From positions 1,247,192 to 1,311,191 of the forward strand of contig NZ_OMPO01000001.1 in the NCBI RefSeq assembly GCF_900292035.1: a stretch of DNA of 64,000 nucleotides, read 5' to 3'. Made by a program: the position numbers and the translations under genes. Positions 26,754-35,590 of the stretch are shown here, piece by piece. The stretch's first letter is position 1. Each line of letters opens with the position of its first letter. The DNA is from Blastococcus sp. Marseille-P5729. GTDB taxonomy: Bacteria; Actinomycetota; Actinomycetes; Mycobacteriales; Antricoccaceae. Below the pieces are notes generated by a model. It had not been told where the DNA came from, ran no database searches, and was given only the letters and a program-made list of their open reading frames with translations.

Positions 26754-27515
26754 CTACTGTCCGGTGAATCGCGCGACGACGCGGGGGTCGACGGTCTGCA
26801 TGTCGAGCAGGATGTACAGGTCCGCGGTGTTGAACTCGGGATCGTACGATGGCTCGCCGAGGACGCGCGCACCGAGCTTGAGGTAGGCCCGCAGCAGAGG
26901 CGGCATCTTGGTGCGCAGCGGGTCCGGGTAGCGCTCGTACTGCCAGGCGGTGTGCGGTGTGACAGCAAGCTCGGCCGGGCCGGCGTGCCGGGCGAGCGCC
27001 TGGCGCACGATCGAGGCGGCGTTGCCCTTGCCCTCGTTCAGGTAGATGGACGCGCAGCCGCCGAGATAGCGGTGCCCGGACAGCAGCATGTAGCGAGCCA
27101 GCCCCGACCACAGCAGGCTCACGACGGCGCCGTTGCGGTGGGCGGGGTCCACGCAGGAGCGCCCGACCTCCACCAGCGCGGGGGCGATGCCACGTAGGTT
27201 GTCGAGGTCGAACTCCGTCGAGGAGTAGGAGCGGCCCAGCTTCGCGGCCGCGGTCGGCGGGAAGATCCGGTAGGTGCCGACCACGTCCCCGGTGTGATCG
27301 TCGCGCACCATGAGGTGGTCACAGTGGGCATCCCACTCGTCGACGTCGCGGCCGCCGGTGGGGGTGATCTGCGCACCCATCTCCTCGGCGAACACGCGAT
27401 AGCGCAGCCGCAGCGCGAGCTCGGCCTCGGGTCCGGGAGGAACGATCTGCAGGGAGTAGGTGGTCTGCGGTGCAGCGGTCTGCGCGGGGCTTGCTACCCG
27501 AAGCGAGGTTGCCAT
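26754..27515 (-). CDS. GNAT-fold N-acyltransferase, OlsB/hemolysin-like
   Basis: A 253-aa protein of the Acetyltransf_5 (OlsB/PEP-CTERM autoinducer synthase-like) family. Features are LALRLRYRVFAEEMGA, DEWDAHCDHLMV, VGTYRIFPP, VEVGRSCVDPAHRNG and a C terminus with PPLLRAYLKLGARVLGEPSYDPEFNTADLYILLD split over the family consensus. OlsB transfers a 3-hydroxyacyl group from ACP to the amino group of ornithine. The next gene is a PlsC/OlsA-like acyltransferase ten bases away, the usual olsBA order, so ornithine or related amino-acid lipid synthesis is likely. The acyl acceptor is not shown by sequence. Confidence 0.82.
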   Translation of the reverse strand: MATSLRVASPAQTAAPQTTYSLQIVPPGPEAELALRLRYRVFAEEMGAQITPTGGRDVDEWDAHCDHLMVRDDHTGDVVGTYRIFPPTAAAKLGRSYSSTEFDLDNLRGIAPALVEVGRSCVDPAHRNGAVVSLLWSGLARYMLLSGHRYLGGCASIYLNEGKGNAASIVRQALARHAGPAELAVTPHTAWQYERYPDPLRTKMPPLLRAYLKLGARVLGEPSYDPEFNTADLYILLDMQTVDPRVVARFTGQ

Positions 27516-27664
27516 GCGGTAAGGATGCGGCCCAGACCTCCTGCTTCAGCCGACCTGACGGTTACGTGCGCATGACGCTTTGACGAATCGCTGTAATTCA
27601 CAAAGATCGAATCTCTGGAACGCAGATAGATCTGTATCGATGTATTCGCCGATCGGCCGGACGA

Positions 27665-27712
27665 CCACCGACCTGGACTCGCGAGCGAGGGAGAGCGGGT
27701 CCAGGTCGGTGG
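27665..27712 (-). terminator. Long hairpin downstream of amt
   Basis: CCACCGACCTGGAC and GTCCAGGTCGGTGG form a perfect 14-bp stem around 20 bases, 31 bases after the amt stop on the minus strand. It lies in the 227-base gap between amt and the OlsB-like gene. Confidence 0.7.
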
Positions 27713-27742
27713 GGCCGGCGGGCGGTCGAAGGTTCCCCGGCT

Positions 27743-28978
27743 CTATTCCGAGGCACTCCCTTGTGCCGGTCCTTCGATCGTTTCCGCAGCGGGAGGGTTG
27801 GCCGGCCCCTTGGCTGCGAGCAGCGCGGAGATCCGGTCGTGCGAGCTCATCGCCTCCTCGGCGGCGTCGGAGCGGGCGATCGACTGCGAGACCGCGGTGC
27901 TGGGCGAATCGGTCACATAAGCAGTCTCGCCGTGCATCACGATGTCGATTCCCTCGATCTCCGTCTGCTCATCGACACGGATCCCGATGGTCCGGCTGAG
28001 CACCGTGGCGATGACGAAGGAGACCACGAAGCAGTAGGCGATGACGACGGTGGCCGCAATCGCCTGGCGGCCCAGCAGGTCCAGGCCACCACCGTAGAAC
28101 AGACCGGTTCCGCCATTGGGTGCCGCCGGGTCGGCGAGGAAGCCGATCAGCAGCATGCCGATCAGGCCACCGACGAGATGGATGCCGACGACGTCAAGGG
28201 CGTCGTCGTAGCCGAAGCGGTGCTTGAGCGAGATCGCGAAGAAGCAGACGACGCCCGGGATGAGGCCGACGACGAGAGCGCCGAGCGGGCTCACCGCACC
28301 GGCCGCCGGGGTGATGGAGACCAGGCCGGCGATCAGGCCCGACATCGCACCGAGAAGGGTGGCCCGGCCCTCGCGAACCTTCTCGATCACCAGCCAGCCG
28401 AGCACACCCGCGCATGCTGCGACGCACGTGTTGTAGACGGCCACGCCGGCGGTATGTCCTGCGGCCAGGGCAGAGCCGCCGTTGAACCCGAACCATCCGA
28501 AGAACAGGATCCCGGCACCGAGCGCCGTCAATGGAAGGTTGTGCGGACGGGGTTGGCGTGGGAACCCGAGGCGCTTGCCGAGCACGATCGCAAGAGCCAG
28601 TCCTGCGACGCCTGCGTTGATGTGGACCGCGGTTCCACCAGCGAAGTCGATCGCCTGCAGCTTGTTGGCGATCCAGCCGCCGATGACCGTGCCGTCTGCG
28701 CTGTCGAAGGCGAACACCCAGTGCGCGACGGGGAAGTAGACCAGCAGCGCCCAGAGGCCTGCGAACCACATCCAGGCCCCGAACTTCATCCGGTCCGAGA
28801 CCGAGCCACAGATGAGCGCCACGGTGATGCCGGCGAATAGCAGCTGAAGTCGCGAACTGGGTCCTTGGTGCCGGGATTGCGCATATGTAGGGGATGCGCG
28901 GCGCCTTAGATCTGGAGCCGCAGCCAGCGGCCACGACGGATCGTACATCGGGTTGAACTGCCCGCCCGAGCCGAACAT
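27743..28978 (-). pseudogene. amt: Ammonium transporter lacking its N-terminal membrane segments
   Basis: From about 28849 downward the frame encodes an Amt/Rh channel from QLLFAGITVALICGSVSDRMKFG onward, including AHWVFAFDSADG, DFAGGTAVHINAGVAGLA, GWFGFNGGSALAAGH, DALDVVGIHLVGG and a long soluble C-terminal tail. The first three or so segments (normally ~100 residues with MLMMSF-like sequences) are missing. The 43 codons before it (starting ATG 28978, no ribosome site) match nothing I recognise. No glnK follows. Either the gene was truncated by a deletion or the assembly is wrong; a working NH4+ channel is unlikely. Confidence 0.75.
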
Positions 28979-29025
28979 GCCGCGGACGTGAGCGCAGCGG
29001 ATTCATCGGACCTCCGGCGGGTGCG

Positions 29026-30411
29026 TCAGAAGAGCTTGCCGGGGTTGAGGATTCCCTGCGGATCGAGCGCGTCCTTGATCTGGCGATGCACCCGCAGCCC
29101 GAGCTCGCCGATCTCCTTGGCGAGGAAGCCCTGCTTGATCGAGCCGACGCCATGCTCCCCGGTGATGGTCCCGCCCATCGAGAGGCCGAGGTCGAGGATG
29201 CGTCCGAAGGCGTCCTTGGCGCGCTCGTACTCGGCGTCGTCACCGGGGGTGAAGCAGATCGTCGGGTGCATGTTGCCGTCGCCGGCATGCCCGCAGGTGC
29301 CGATCATCGTGTCGGTGTCGAGACCGATCTGCTCGCAGCCGACGAGGAACTCGGCCATCCGCGAGCGCGGTACGGCGACATCGTCCACGAGGGAGCCGCC
29401 CTTATATGCCTCGAGCGCAGGCAGCGCCTGCCGGCGCGCGAACAGCAGCATCGCGCCCTCCTCGGCGTCGTCCGTGCGGTGCAGCTCGGTTGCTCCGGCG
29501 TCTCGGCAGTGCTTCTCGATCGCGGCCATCTCACGCTCGGCCCGCTCGCCCCCGCTGTCGGACTGCGCCAGCAGCAGCGCCTTGGTCGACAGATCCAGAC
29601 CCATTCGGTGCGCCTTCTCGACGGCCATCAGAGCGGTGCCGTCCATTATCTCCAGGAGGGAGGGCACGAGTCCGTCGTCGATCATCGCCTGGACGGCGGC
29701 TCCGGCGTGGAAGAGGTCGGCAAACGAAGCGACGAGCGTGGCCGGCGGCTCCGGCAAAGGGCGCAGCATGAGCGTCGCCTCGGTGATGACGCCCAGCGTG
29801 CCCTCGGCGCCGACGAACACCCGCGCCAGGTCGTAACCCGCGACCCCCTTGACGGTGCGGCGTCCGGTACGCAGCACCTCGCCGTTCGCCAGGACGACCT
29901 CCAGACCCATGACGAAGTCGGTGGTAACGCCGTACTTCACGCAGCACAACCCACCGGCGTTGGTGGAGAGGTTGCCGCCGAGCGTGCACCAGTCGTACGA
30001 GCTGGGATCCGGCGGGTAGAACAGCCCGTACGGCTCGAGCGCCTTGCGGAAGTCGAGGTTGACCACACCGGGCTGAACACGGGCATAGCGGTCGAGATGG
30101 TTGATCTCGAGGATCTGGTTCATCTTCGCCAGCGACAGCACGATCGAGTCCATCGTGGCGTTCGATGACCCCGCAAGGCCGCTGCCGGCCCCCCTCGGAT
30201 GCACCGGAACGCCGTACCGCGCCGCCGTCTTGATGACCGTCACGACGTCGTCGGTGTCGCGGGCGTGCACCACCGCGGCCGGTTGCTCGCTCGGTGCCAG
30301 CATCGCCATGTCGCGCGAGTAGGCGACGGTCACGTCGGGATCGGTGACGAGGACGTCGTCTGGCAGATCCCGCTTCAGGTCGGCCAGCGCGGCCTGGATG
30401 TCGAAACTCAT
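29026..30411 (-). CDS. FAD-linked 2-hydroxyacid oxidase (GlcD/D-lactate dehydrogenase type)
   Basis: A 461-aa flavoprotein. The start at 30411 overlaps the upstream stop by four bases. The FAD PCMH domain (about residues 35-215) shows VPVHPRGAGSGLAGSSNA, TLGGNLSTNAGG, KYGVTTDFV and TVKGVAGYDL. The C-terminal cap domain has the catalytic/metal-binding GHAGDGNMHP and GEHGVGSIKQGFL and ends in ILNPGKLF. Such enzymes oxidise glycolate, D-lactate or D-2-hydroxyglutarate to the 2-oxoacid. No GlcE/GlcF subunits are present, so a stand-alone enzyme is likely. The substrate is undecided. Confidence 0.92.
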   Translation of the reverse strand: MSFDIQAALADLKRDLPDDVLVTDPDVTVAYSRDMAMLAPSEQPAAVVHARDTDDVVTVIKTAARYGVPVHPRGAGSGLAGSSNATMDSIVLSLAKMNQILEINHLDRYARVQPGVVNLDFRKALEPYGLFYPPDPSSYDWCTLGGNLSTNAGGLCCVKYGVTTDFVMGLEVVLANGEVLRTGRRTVKGVAGYDLARVFVGAEGTLGVITEATLMLRPLPEPPATLVASFADLFHAGAAVQAMIDDGLVPSLLEIMDGTALMAVEKAHRMGLDLSTKALLLAQSDSGGERAEREMAAIEKHCRDAGATELHRTDDAEEGAMLLFARRQALPALEAYKGGSLVDDVAVPRSRMAEFLVGCEQIGLDTDTMIGTCGHAGDGNMHPTICFTPGDDAEYERAKDAFGRILDLGLSMGGTITGEHGVGSIKQGFLAKEIGELGLRVHRQIKDALDPQGILNPGKLF

Positions 30412-30665
30412 TGCGCGCACTGGGTGAACTCGGACTCGGGCAAGATGACCTCCTGGCCGAAGAAAGTGCACTGGCAGGTCTGCGCGCACTCTGTGAGCTG
30501 GTCGCGCTGCCACCAGACCAGTCCGGCGAGCACCAGCACCGCGGCGATCATGACGAGCTTCGTGATCATCTTGGTGATGATCGCGGCGAACAGGATCGCC
30601 AGCAGCACCAGCACGCCGATGACGATCAGCGACACCGTCTGCACAGTGTTGATGTCGAGGGACAT
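30408..30665 (-). CDS. Small membrane protein with cysteine cluster, coupled to the FAD oxidase gene
   Basis: An 85-aa protein of no family I recognise. Two hydrophobic segments (VSLIVIGVLVLLAILFAAII and LVMIAAVLVLAGLVWW) precede a polar tail with four cysteines in CAQTCQC and a last C three residues from the end. The tail could sit outside the membrane with disulfides. It overlaps the oxidase gene by four bases (ATGA), so the two are co-translated. It could anchor the oxidase or be unrelated. Confidence 0.65.
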   Translation of the reverse strand: MSLDINTVQTVSLIVIGVLVLLAILFAAIITKMITKLVMIAAVLVLAGLVWWQRDQLTECAQTCQCTFFGQEVILPESEFTQCAQ

Positions 30666-30769
30666 GCGCCTACCCTAACCGCGGGCCCTGCCCCGGTGCT
30701 GGACCGTTCGACGTCCGCCCGAACCGTTATGCTGCGCCACTTTCGGGCAATGGCGCCCGGAAACAGAAC

Positions 30770-30801
30770 AACACAACCGTCCTGTCGCGGACGGTTGTGT
30801 T
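30770..30801 (-). terminator. lemA terminator
   Basis: AACACAACCGTCC and GGACGGTTGTGTT form a perfect 13-bp stem with a six-base loop, 17 bases after the lemA stop. On the minus strand the stem is followed by TTCTGTTT. Confidence 0.8.
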
Positions 30802-30817
30802 GTGAAGAGTCGTTTCG

Positions 30818-31651
30818 CTAGCGGGTGGGTGGCTGCGTCGGCGGCGGCCCCTGCTGGGGTCCGCCGAGCTGACTGCCGTCGGGCTGGCCCGCGCCCCACT
30901 GGCCGCCGGCCTGCTGGGGGTCGGATTGCGGGGTCTCCCACTGCTGCCGCACCTGCGGCTGCGACTGGGGAAGCTCCGGCTGGGCGGTCGCGCGGCCGGG
31001 AACGAAGGCGCCCTCCGGGCCGGGCTGCCGGTAGACGTCCCGGTCGGACGGGCCGCTGCCGGTCAGCGTGGAGAAGTCGGCGCGGACGGCGTCCCGCGCG
31101 CCGATGTCGTCGAGCTCGAAGTACTGCTCCTTCTTGAACCCGAAGATGTTGGCGATGATGTTCGAGGGGAAGGAGTCGACGCGGGTGTTCAGCGCGCGCA
31201 CGTTGCCGTTGTAGAACCGGCGTCCGGCGGCGATGCGGTCCTCGGTGTCGGTCATCTCATGCTGGAGGTTGAGGAAGTTCTGGTTCGACTGCAGCGTCGG
31301 GTAGTTCTCCGCCAGCGCGAACAGCCGCCCCAGTGAGCCGGACAGCTGCTTCTCGGCGTGGGCCTGCGCCTCGGGTGTGCGCCCGGGCGTGTCATGCACC
31401 TGGACGGCGTTGGCGCGCGCCTGCACGACCGACTCGAACACCTGGCGCTCGTGCGAGGCGAAGGCCTTCACGGTCTCGATCAGGTTCGGGATCAGGTCAT
31501 AACGCCGCTTGAGCTCGACATCGATCTGGCGCCACGACTCGGCAACCAGATTGCGTTGCGAGACGAAGCGGTTGTACATCGCCACGACGGCGACCGCCGC
31601 GATGGCCAGGATAGCCAGGACGACGATCAGGATGATGACACCAGTGCTCAC
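30818..31651 (-). CDS. lemA: LemA family protein
   Basis: A 277-aa protein starting at GTG. One N-terminal membrane helix (IILIVVLAILAIAAVAVVAM) is followed by the helical LemA domain: YNRFVSQRNLVAESWRQIDV, RRYDLIPNLIETVKAFASHE and SNQNFLNLQHEMTDTEDRI, FYNGNVRALNTRVDSFPSN. The last 85 residues are a Gln/Pro/Gly-rich disordered tail that most LemA proteins lack. Members sit in the membrane with the helical domain outside; their function is poorly known. A second membrane protein at 34738 may be related in context. Confidence 0.93.
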   Translation of the reverse strand: MSTGVIILIVVLAILAIAAVAVVAMYNRFVSQRNLVAESWRQIDVELKRRYDLIPNLIETVKAFASHERQVFESVVQARANAVQVHDTPGRTPEAQAHAEKQLSGSLGRLFALAENYPTLQSNQNFLNLQHEMTDTEDRIAAGRRFYNGNVRALNTRVDSFPSNIIANIFGFKKEQYFELDDIGARDAVRADFSTLTGSGPSDRDVYRQPGPEGAFVPGRATAQPELPQSQPQVRQQWETPQSDPQQAGGQWGAGQPDGSQLGGPQQGPPPTQPPTR

Positions 31652-31733
31652 GTCGGAGCCTCCTTGCTCGGGTCAGGTGCTTCCACCGTAGTCGACCGGC
31701 CTCGCGGCGCGGGCATCATGCGGCGGGTTCGAT

Positions 31734-32267
31734 TCAGACTGAGAGGTGGTCCATGGTGTACGCCGAGCGCAGCTGCAAGCCGGCGTCCTCGATGGCGGGC
31801 CGCGCTCCGCGGTCGACGATGAGCGCCACGCCGACGACCTCGGCACCGGCCTCCCGCAGCGCCTCGACCGCCTGCAGCACCGAGCCTCCGGTGGTCGAGG
31901 TGTCGTCGACCGCCAGCACCCGTCGTCCCTCGACCCCTGGTCCTTCGACGCGGCGCTGCATGCCGTGCTTCTTCTGCTCCTTGCGGACGACGCACGCATC
32001 CAGCGCCCGGCCCTGGGCCGCCGCGGCGTGCAGCATCGCGGTAGCCACCGGATCGGCGCCGAGCGTCAGACCGCCGACCACGTCGTACTCGAGGTCGCTG
32101 GTGGCCTCCAGCAGCACCTTGCCAACCAGCGGCGCCGCCTCATGGTGCAGCGAGATGCGCCGTAGGTCGACGTACCAGTCGGCCTCCTTGCCGCTGGAGA
32201 GCACCACCTTGCCGCGAACGACGGCGATCTCGTTGATCAGCTGCAGCAGACGGTCACGATCAGCCAC
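31734..32267 (-). CDS. pyrE: Orotate phosphoribosyltransferase
   Basis: A 177-aa type I phosphoribosyltransferase converting orotate and PRPP to OMP in pyrimidine synthesis. The PRPP loop is VLAVDDTSTTGGSV, the flexible loop KKHGMQRRVEGPG, and the N-terminal GKVVLSSGKEADWYVDLR is typical of actinobacterial PyrE. It is placed near lemA and, some 12 kb on, clpB, similar to the M. tuberculosis pyrE-clpB neighbourhood. Confidence 0.95.
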   Translation of the reverse strand: MADRDRLLQLINEIAVVRGKVVLSSGKEADWYVDLRRISLHHEAAPLVGKVLLEATSDLEYDVVGGLTLGADPVATAMLHAAAAQGRALDACVVRKEQKKHGMQRRVEGPGVEGRRVLAVDDTSTTGGSVLQAVEALREAGAEVVGVALIVDRGARPAIEDAGLQLRSAYTMDHLSV

Positions 32268-32308
32268 GTGTCTCTCCCAGTTCGAACGGTCCGCTTCAAC
32301 CTATCCGA

Positions 32309-32363
32309 CCACCTGCGGTGGGTTTCACCGCGCTACAACGAGGCAGAACCCACCGCATCTGGG
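32309..32363. repeat. 55-bp hairpin repeat, copy 1
   Basis: TGCGGTGGGTT and AACCCACCGCA form a perfect 11-bp stem; the loop contains TCACCGCGCTACAACGAGGC. It lies between pyrE and the ECF42 gene and touches the ECF42 stop. Related copies lie at 34003 and 53855. Confidence 0.75.
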
Positions 32364-32364
32364 A

Positions 32365-33511
32365 TCAGAACGACGCTGCTCGGAGATCAGCGGCACGGCG
32401 GGCGAGATAATCGCGCTCAGCGGACGACGTCGCCAGTGCGGCCGCCTCGGCGTACAGTTGCGCGGCTGTGGCGTGATCGCCCGCCTTCTCGTGCAGGTAC
32501 GCGGACGCGGCGGCGTACCGCGGCAGCTTCGGGTCGAGCCCGGCGAGCGCCGCCAGCCCGGCGCGGGCACCGTCGGCCTCCCCGACCGCGACCGCCCGGT
32601 TCAACGCGACGACCGGCGAGCCGGTGAGGGCGAGCAGCTCGTCGTACCACTCGACGATCTGGACCCAGTCGGTCTGCTCGGCGGCCGGTGCGTCCGCGTG
32701 CAGCGCCGCGATCGCCGCTTGTGCCTGGTACTCGCCGAGCCGGTCACGGGCGAGCGCGGCCTGCAGTATCTCGATGCCCTCGGCGATCATGCCGGTGTCC
32801 CAGAGCGACCGGTCCTGGTTCGCGAGCGGGATGAGCCCGCCCGACCGATCTCGTCGGGCCGGACGGCGCGCATGGTGCAGCAGCATCAGGGTGAGCAACC
32901 CGTGCACCTCAGGCTCGTCGGCCAGCAGCGCCAGCTGCCGGGTCAGCCGGATGGCTTCGGCGGCGAGATCGACCGCGCCAGAGTGACCCTCGTTAAACAG
33001 CAGGTACAGCACCCTGAGCACAGTGCCCGCGTCCCCCGGCTGATCGAGCCGGACCTCGCGCAACCGCCGCTTGGCGCGGGCGGCTTAACCGCTGCGCCAT
33101 CGTGGCCTCGGGCACGAGATATGCCTCGGCGATCTGAGCCGTCGTGAGGCCGGCCACCGCCCGCAAGGTGAGCGCGGTCGCGCTCGCGGGCGTCAGCGCG
33201 GGGTGTGCGCACAGGAAGTAGAGCCACAGCGTGTCATCCCGGCCGGAGATCGGTTCGGGCTCGCGCTCCAGCTCGATCCGCTCCTCGCGGGCGCGACGGG
33301 CTTTGTCGCTACGGAGCGAGTCGAGGAACCTACGCCACGCCACCGCGATCAACCAGCCCTTGACATCGCGCGGCGGATCGGAGTCCCACGTCTCGATTGC
33401 CCGGACCAGCGCGGCCTGGACGGCGTCCTCGGCCGACGCGAAATCGACGCCGCGCCGGACGAGGATGCCGATCACCTCGGGGATGAGCTCCCTCAGTCCC
33501 GTGGTGTCCAC
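32365..33511 (-). pseudogene. ECF42-type RNA polymerase sigma factor with internal frameshift
   Basis: Two frames together encode one sigma factor of about 380 residues. The first part, from GTG 33511, has region 2 (DFASAEDAVQAALVRAIE, VKGWLIAVAWRRFLDSLRSDKARR) and region 4 up to VPEATMAQRLSR. The conserved continuation (AKRRLREVRL) is thrown out of frame by CCGCCCGC at 33076-33083, which looks like a 4-bp tandem duplication of CCGC. The second frame carries the long helical C-terminal extension (LYLLFNEGHSGA, EVHGLLTLMLLHHARRPAR, WYDELLAL, SPVVALNRAVAVGE) typical of ECF42. The DGPF gene upstream is the expected partner. Confidence 0.82.
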
Positions 33512-33516
33512 CGGTG

Positions 33517-33924
33517 TCAGTCGGTGACGGTCGGGGGCTCGGACATGATCGGACGCAGCTCGAGCCACTCGCCCACCGGCTTTCCCCCGGCGCCCGGGGC
33601 CGCCGAGAGCTCGCCGGCCAGCTCGACCGCGCGCTCGTACGATTCGACGTCGATCACCATCCACCCCGCGATGAGGTCCTTGGTCTCCGCGAACGGCCCG
33701 TCGGTCACCGGGGACCTTCCGGCGCCGTCGAACCGTACCCACACGCCGTCCATCGACAGGGCCTCTCCGGAGACGAACTCCCCGGTGCCGCGCAATCGCT
33801 GCTCGAACTCACGCATGTACTGCACGTGATCGTCGAACTCGCCCTGGGACCACTGGTCCATGGGTACGTCGTTCACCGCCGGCTTGCCGCCGCGGTAGTG
33901 CTTCAGCAGTAGGTACTTCGCCAT
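33517..33924 (-). CDS. DGPF/YCII-domain protein, ECF42 partner
   Basis: A 135-aa protein with the YCII fold. The start MAKYLLLKHYRGG is set by GGAGGAG seven bases upstream. SVTDGPFAETKDLIAGWMVIDV-type residues (TDGPFAETKDLIAGW) give the DGPF name, and a late Glu/Leu-rich helix completes the domain. Genes for such proteins accompany ECF42 sigma factors, here six bases upstream of it, and are thought to be part of its signalling or regulon. The biochemical function is unknown. Confidence 0.88.
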   Translation of the reverse strand: MAKYLLLKHYRGGKPAVNDVPMDQWSQGEFDDHVQYMREFEQRLRGTGEFVSGEALSMDGVWVRFDGAGRSPVTDGPFAETKDLIAGWMVIDVESYERAVELAGELSAAPGAGGKPVGEWLELRPIMSEPPTVTD

Positions 33925-34002
33925 GACGTTCTCCTCCGGTTCGTGCAAGCCATCGTGCTCGCCTCACCCCTGGGACGGCGCAGTGCGCGGGATCTCGACA
34001 TC

Positions 34003-34057
34003 CCACCCGCGGTGGGTTTCACCTCGCTATGGTGAGGCAGAACGTACCGCAGGCGGT
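34003..34057. repeat. 55-bp hairpin repeat, copy 2
   Basis: Begins CCACCCGCGGTGGGTTT and contains ACCTCGCTATGGTGAGGCAG. The inner stem CCTCGCTATGGTGAGG is better than in copy 1, the outer stem less perfect. It lies between the DGPF and fasciclin genes. Confidence 0.7.
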
Positions 34058-34069
34058 GAAAGGGTGGGG

Positions 34070-34669
34070 TCAGGACGGCGGGAGCAGCAGGCGGTCGGTG
34101 AGGTAGAGATATCCGCCGTCGAAGGGAATCGCTGAGCAGACGACGCTCGCGGCGCTGTTGATCCGTATCTCCTCCCCCGCTTGGACGACCGACATCGTGA
34201 CGTTCGGACCTCGGAACGTGGCCAGCGACTTCGCCTCGCCGGCGACGATGTCCTGCGGCAGCACCGTCTGCGCGACCAGGGCGTACTCGACCACGCCTTG
34301 CTGAACCGCCGGGTCGGCGAGCGACTGCGCAGTCGGCTCATCGAGCGCCTGCCAAGCGGTGTCCACCGGCACGAACGCCGTCACACCGTCGAGCGCGTTG
34401 AGTTTCTTCGCTCGCTCGGGATCGCCAGTCGCATAGCCGGTGAAACCAGTGGCGACCGGGAGGGCCTGCAACGCATCGACGAAGGTGAGTTCGGACAGGT
34501 CGCCCAGGTCGCCGGCTCCCGCGCATCCCGCACCAGACGGCGGCGGAGCCGTGGTCGAGGCCGCGCTCGTGCTGGTCTGGTCGGACGACGAACTCTCTCC
34601 CGGACCACTGCACCCGGCCAGCGCGACGGCGAGCACTGTGACCACGAGTGCGCGTCGTACGGCGGGCAT
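34070..34669 (-). CDS. Fasciclin-domain lipoprotein
   Basis: A 199-aa secreted lipoprotein. The signal peptide ends at the lipobox LAGC (VTVLAVALAGCSG), followed by a Ser/Thr-rich linker and one fasciclin domain (about residues 60-199): LPVATGFTGY, GVTAFVPVDTAWQAL, VVEYALVAQTVLPQDI, and DGGYLYLTDRLLLPP. Bacterial fasciclin proteins mediate adhesion at the cell surface; mycobacterial MPT70/83 are related. The start MPAVRRALV is the only one that gives a signal peptide. Confidence 0.88.
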   Translation of the reverse strand: MPAVRRALVVTVLAVALAGCSGPGESSSSDQTSTSAASTTAPPPSGAGCAGAGDLGDLSELTFVDALQALPVATGFTGYATGDPERAKKLNALDGVTAFVPVDTAWQALDEPTAQSLADPAVQQGVVEYALVAQTVLPQDIVAGEAKSLATFRGPNVTMSVVQAGEEIRINSAASVVCSAIPFDGGYLYLTDRLLLPPS

Positions 34670-34737
34670 CGCTCGGCTCCGATCAGGTTGACTGGTCCCT
34701 TCACGGTAGGCGCCCGAACGCGCGGGACGACGGAGGC

Positions 34738-35442
34738 TCAGCGGCCGATGACGAACTTGGGCAGCTGATCGATCACCGCATCCAGGTAGGCGAGGTCGCG
34801 GTCCACCTGGTCGAGGTCGATCTTGCCGCCGACCGTGTAGCCGATGTACCGGCCGTTGATGACGAACCCCGGCGCGTCGGTGTGCAGCATCCACTGCATG
34901 AATCGCGGGTGCAGGACGTCGTACGCGAACCGGCGATCGCCCTTGACGCGGTACTCCCGATTGAAGTCGTCTGACTCGAGTTCGATGTCCTTGGCGCCCA
35001 TGCGTCGCGCAGCGCGACCGAAGATTCCTTCCTTGCCCACATCGAGCCGCGGCAAGGAGCGCGGCAGCTCGGTGACGGTGACACGGACCGTGTGGGTGCG
35101 TCGTTCCTTGCCCGAACCGGTGACCCACTCATGCTCGAAGATCGCGATGGCGCGGCCCTCGTGGACCCCGGTCATCGCGTGGCGTCCCTTGTGGGCCCGT
35201 CCACTGCCGTGCGGGTAGCCCAGGTCGAGATGTACCCAGCGATCGTCGCGCTTGGCGTAGGTGAGAGAACGGGCGGCCGCGAACTTTTGGATCCTCTCCT
35301 GGCGTTTCTTCTCCAGCACGACGCCGATGATCACCAGCGCCCCGAGGACCACGAACCATAGCCAGGTCCACCCGTGGATGCCGGTGCTCAGCGGTGCGGT
35401 ATCGGCCAGCCGCGCTACTCTCTCCGCTGCCGGGTCCTGCAC
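34738..35442 (-). CDS. Single-pass membrane protein, DUF3137-like
   Basis: A 234-aa protein. One membrane helix (TWLWFVVLGALVIIGVVL) lies near the N terminus, followed by a basic linker and a soluble domain with RHAMTGVHEGRAIAIFEHEW, VRVTVTELPRSLPRLDVGKEG split by charged residues, and a C terminus of helices (LDQVDRDLAYLDAVIDQLP). The arrangement recalls DUF3137 proteins that often accompany LemA; lemA lies 3 kb away. I cannot assign a function. Confidence 0.55.
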   Translation of the reverse strand: MQDPAAERVARLADTAPLSTGIHGWTWLWFVVLGALVIIGVVLEKKRQERIQKFAAARSLTYAKRDDRWVHLDLGYPHGSGRAHKGRHAMTGVHEGRAIAIFEHEWVTGSGKERRTHTVRVTVTELPRSLPRLDVGKEGIFGRAARRMGAKDIELESDDFNREYRVKGDRRFAYDVLHPRFMQWMLHTDAPGFVINGRYIGYTVGGKIDLDQVDRDLAYLDAVIDQLPKFVIGR

Positions 35443-35590
35443 GGGTTCCTCCGTTTGTCGCGGGTGCGTTCTGCTGCTTCTGACGGCGCCCGCGTAAGGC
35501 GGTTCCCGCGCACGGGCTAGGACGCCGACCGCATCAATCCGGTCCGCGCGGAGGGTGGCGCGGCTGCCCGGCGTCCGACCGGGGTTCGTC

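Noticed and set aside
33085-33090. TTA codon in the ECF42 gene as a bldA-type control point
   Set aside because: The codon occurs next to the frameshift in a gene that is already broken, so regulation through a rare leucine tRNA cannot be argued from it.
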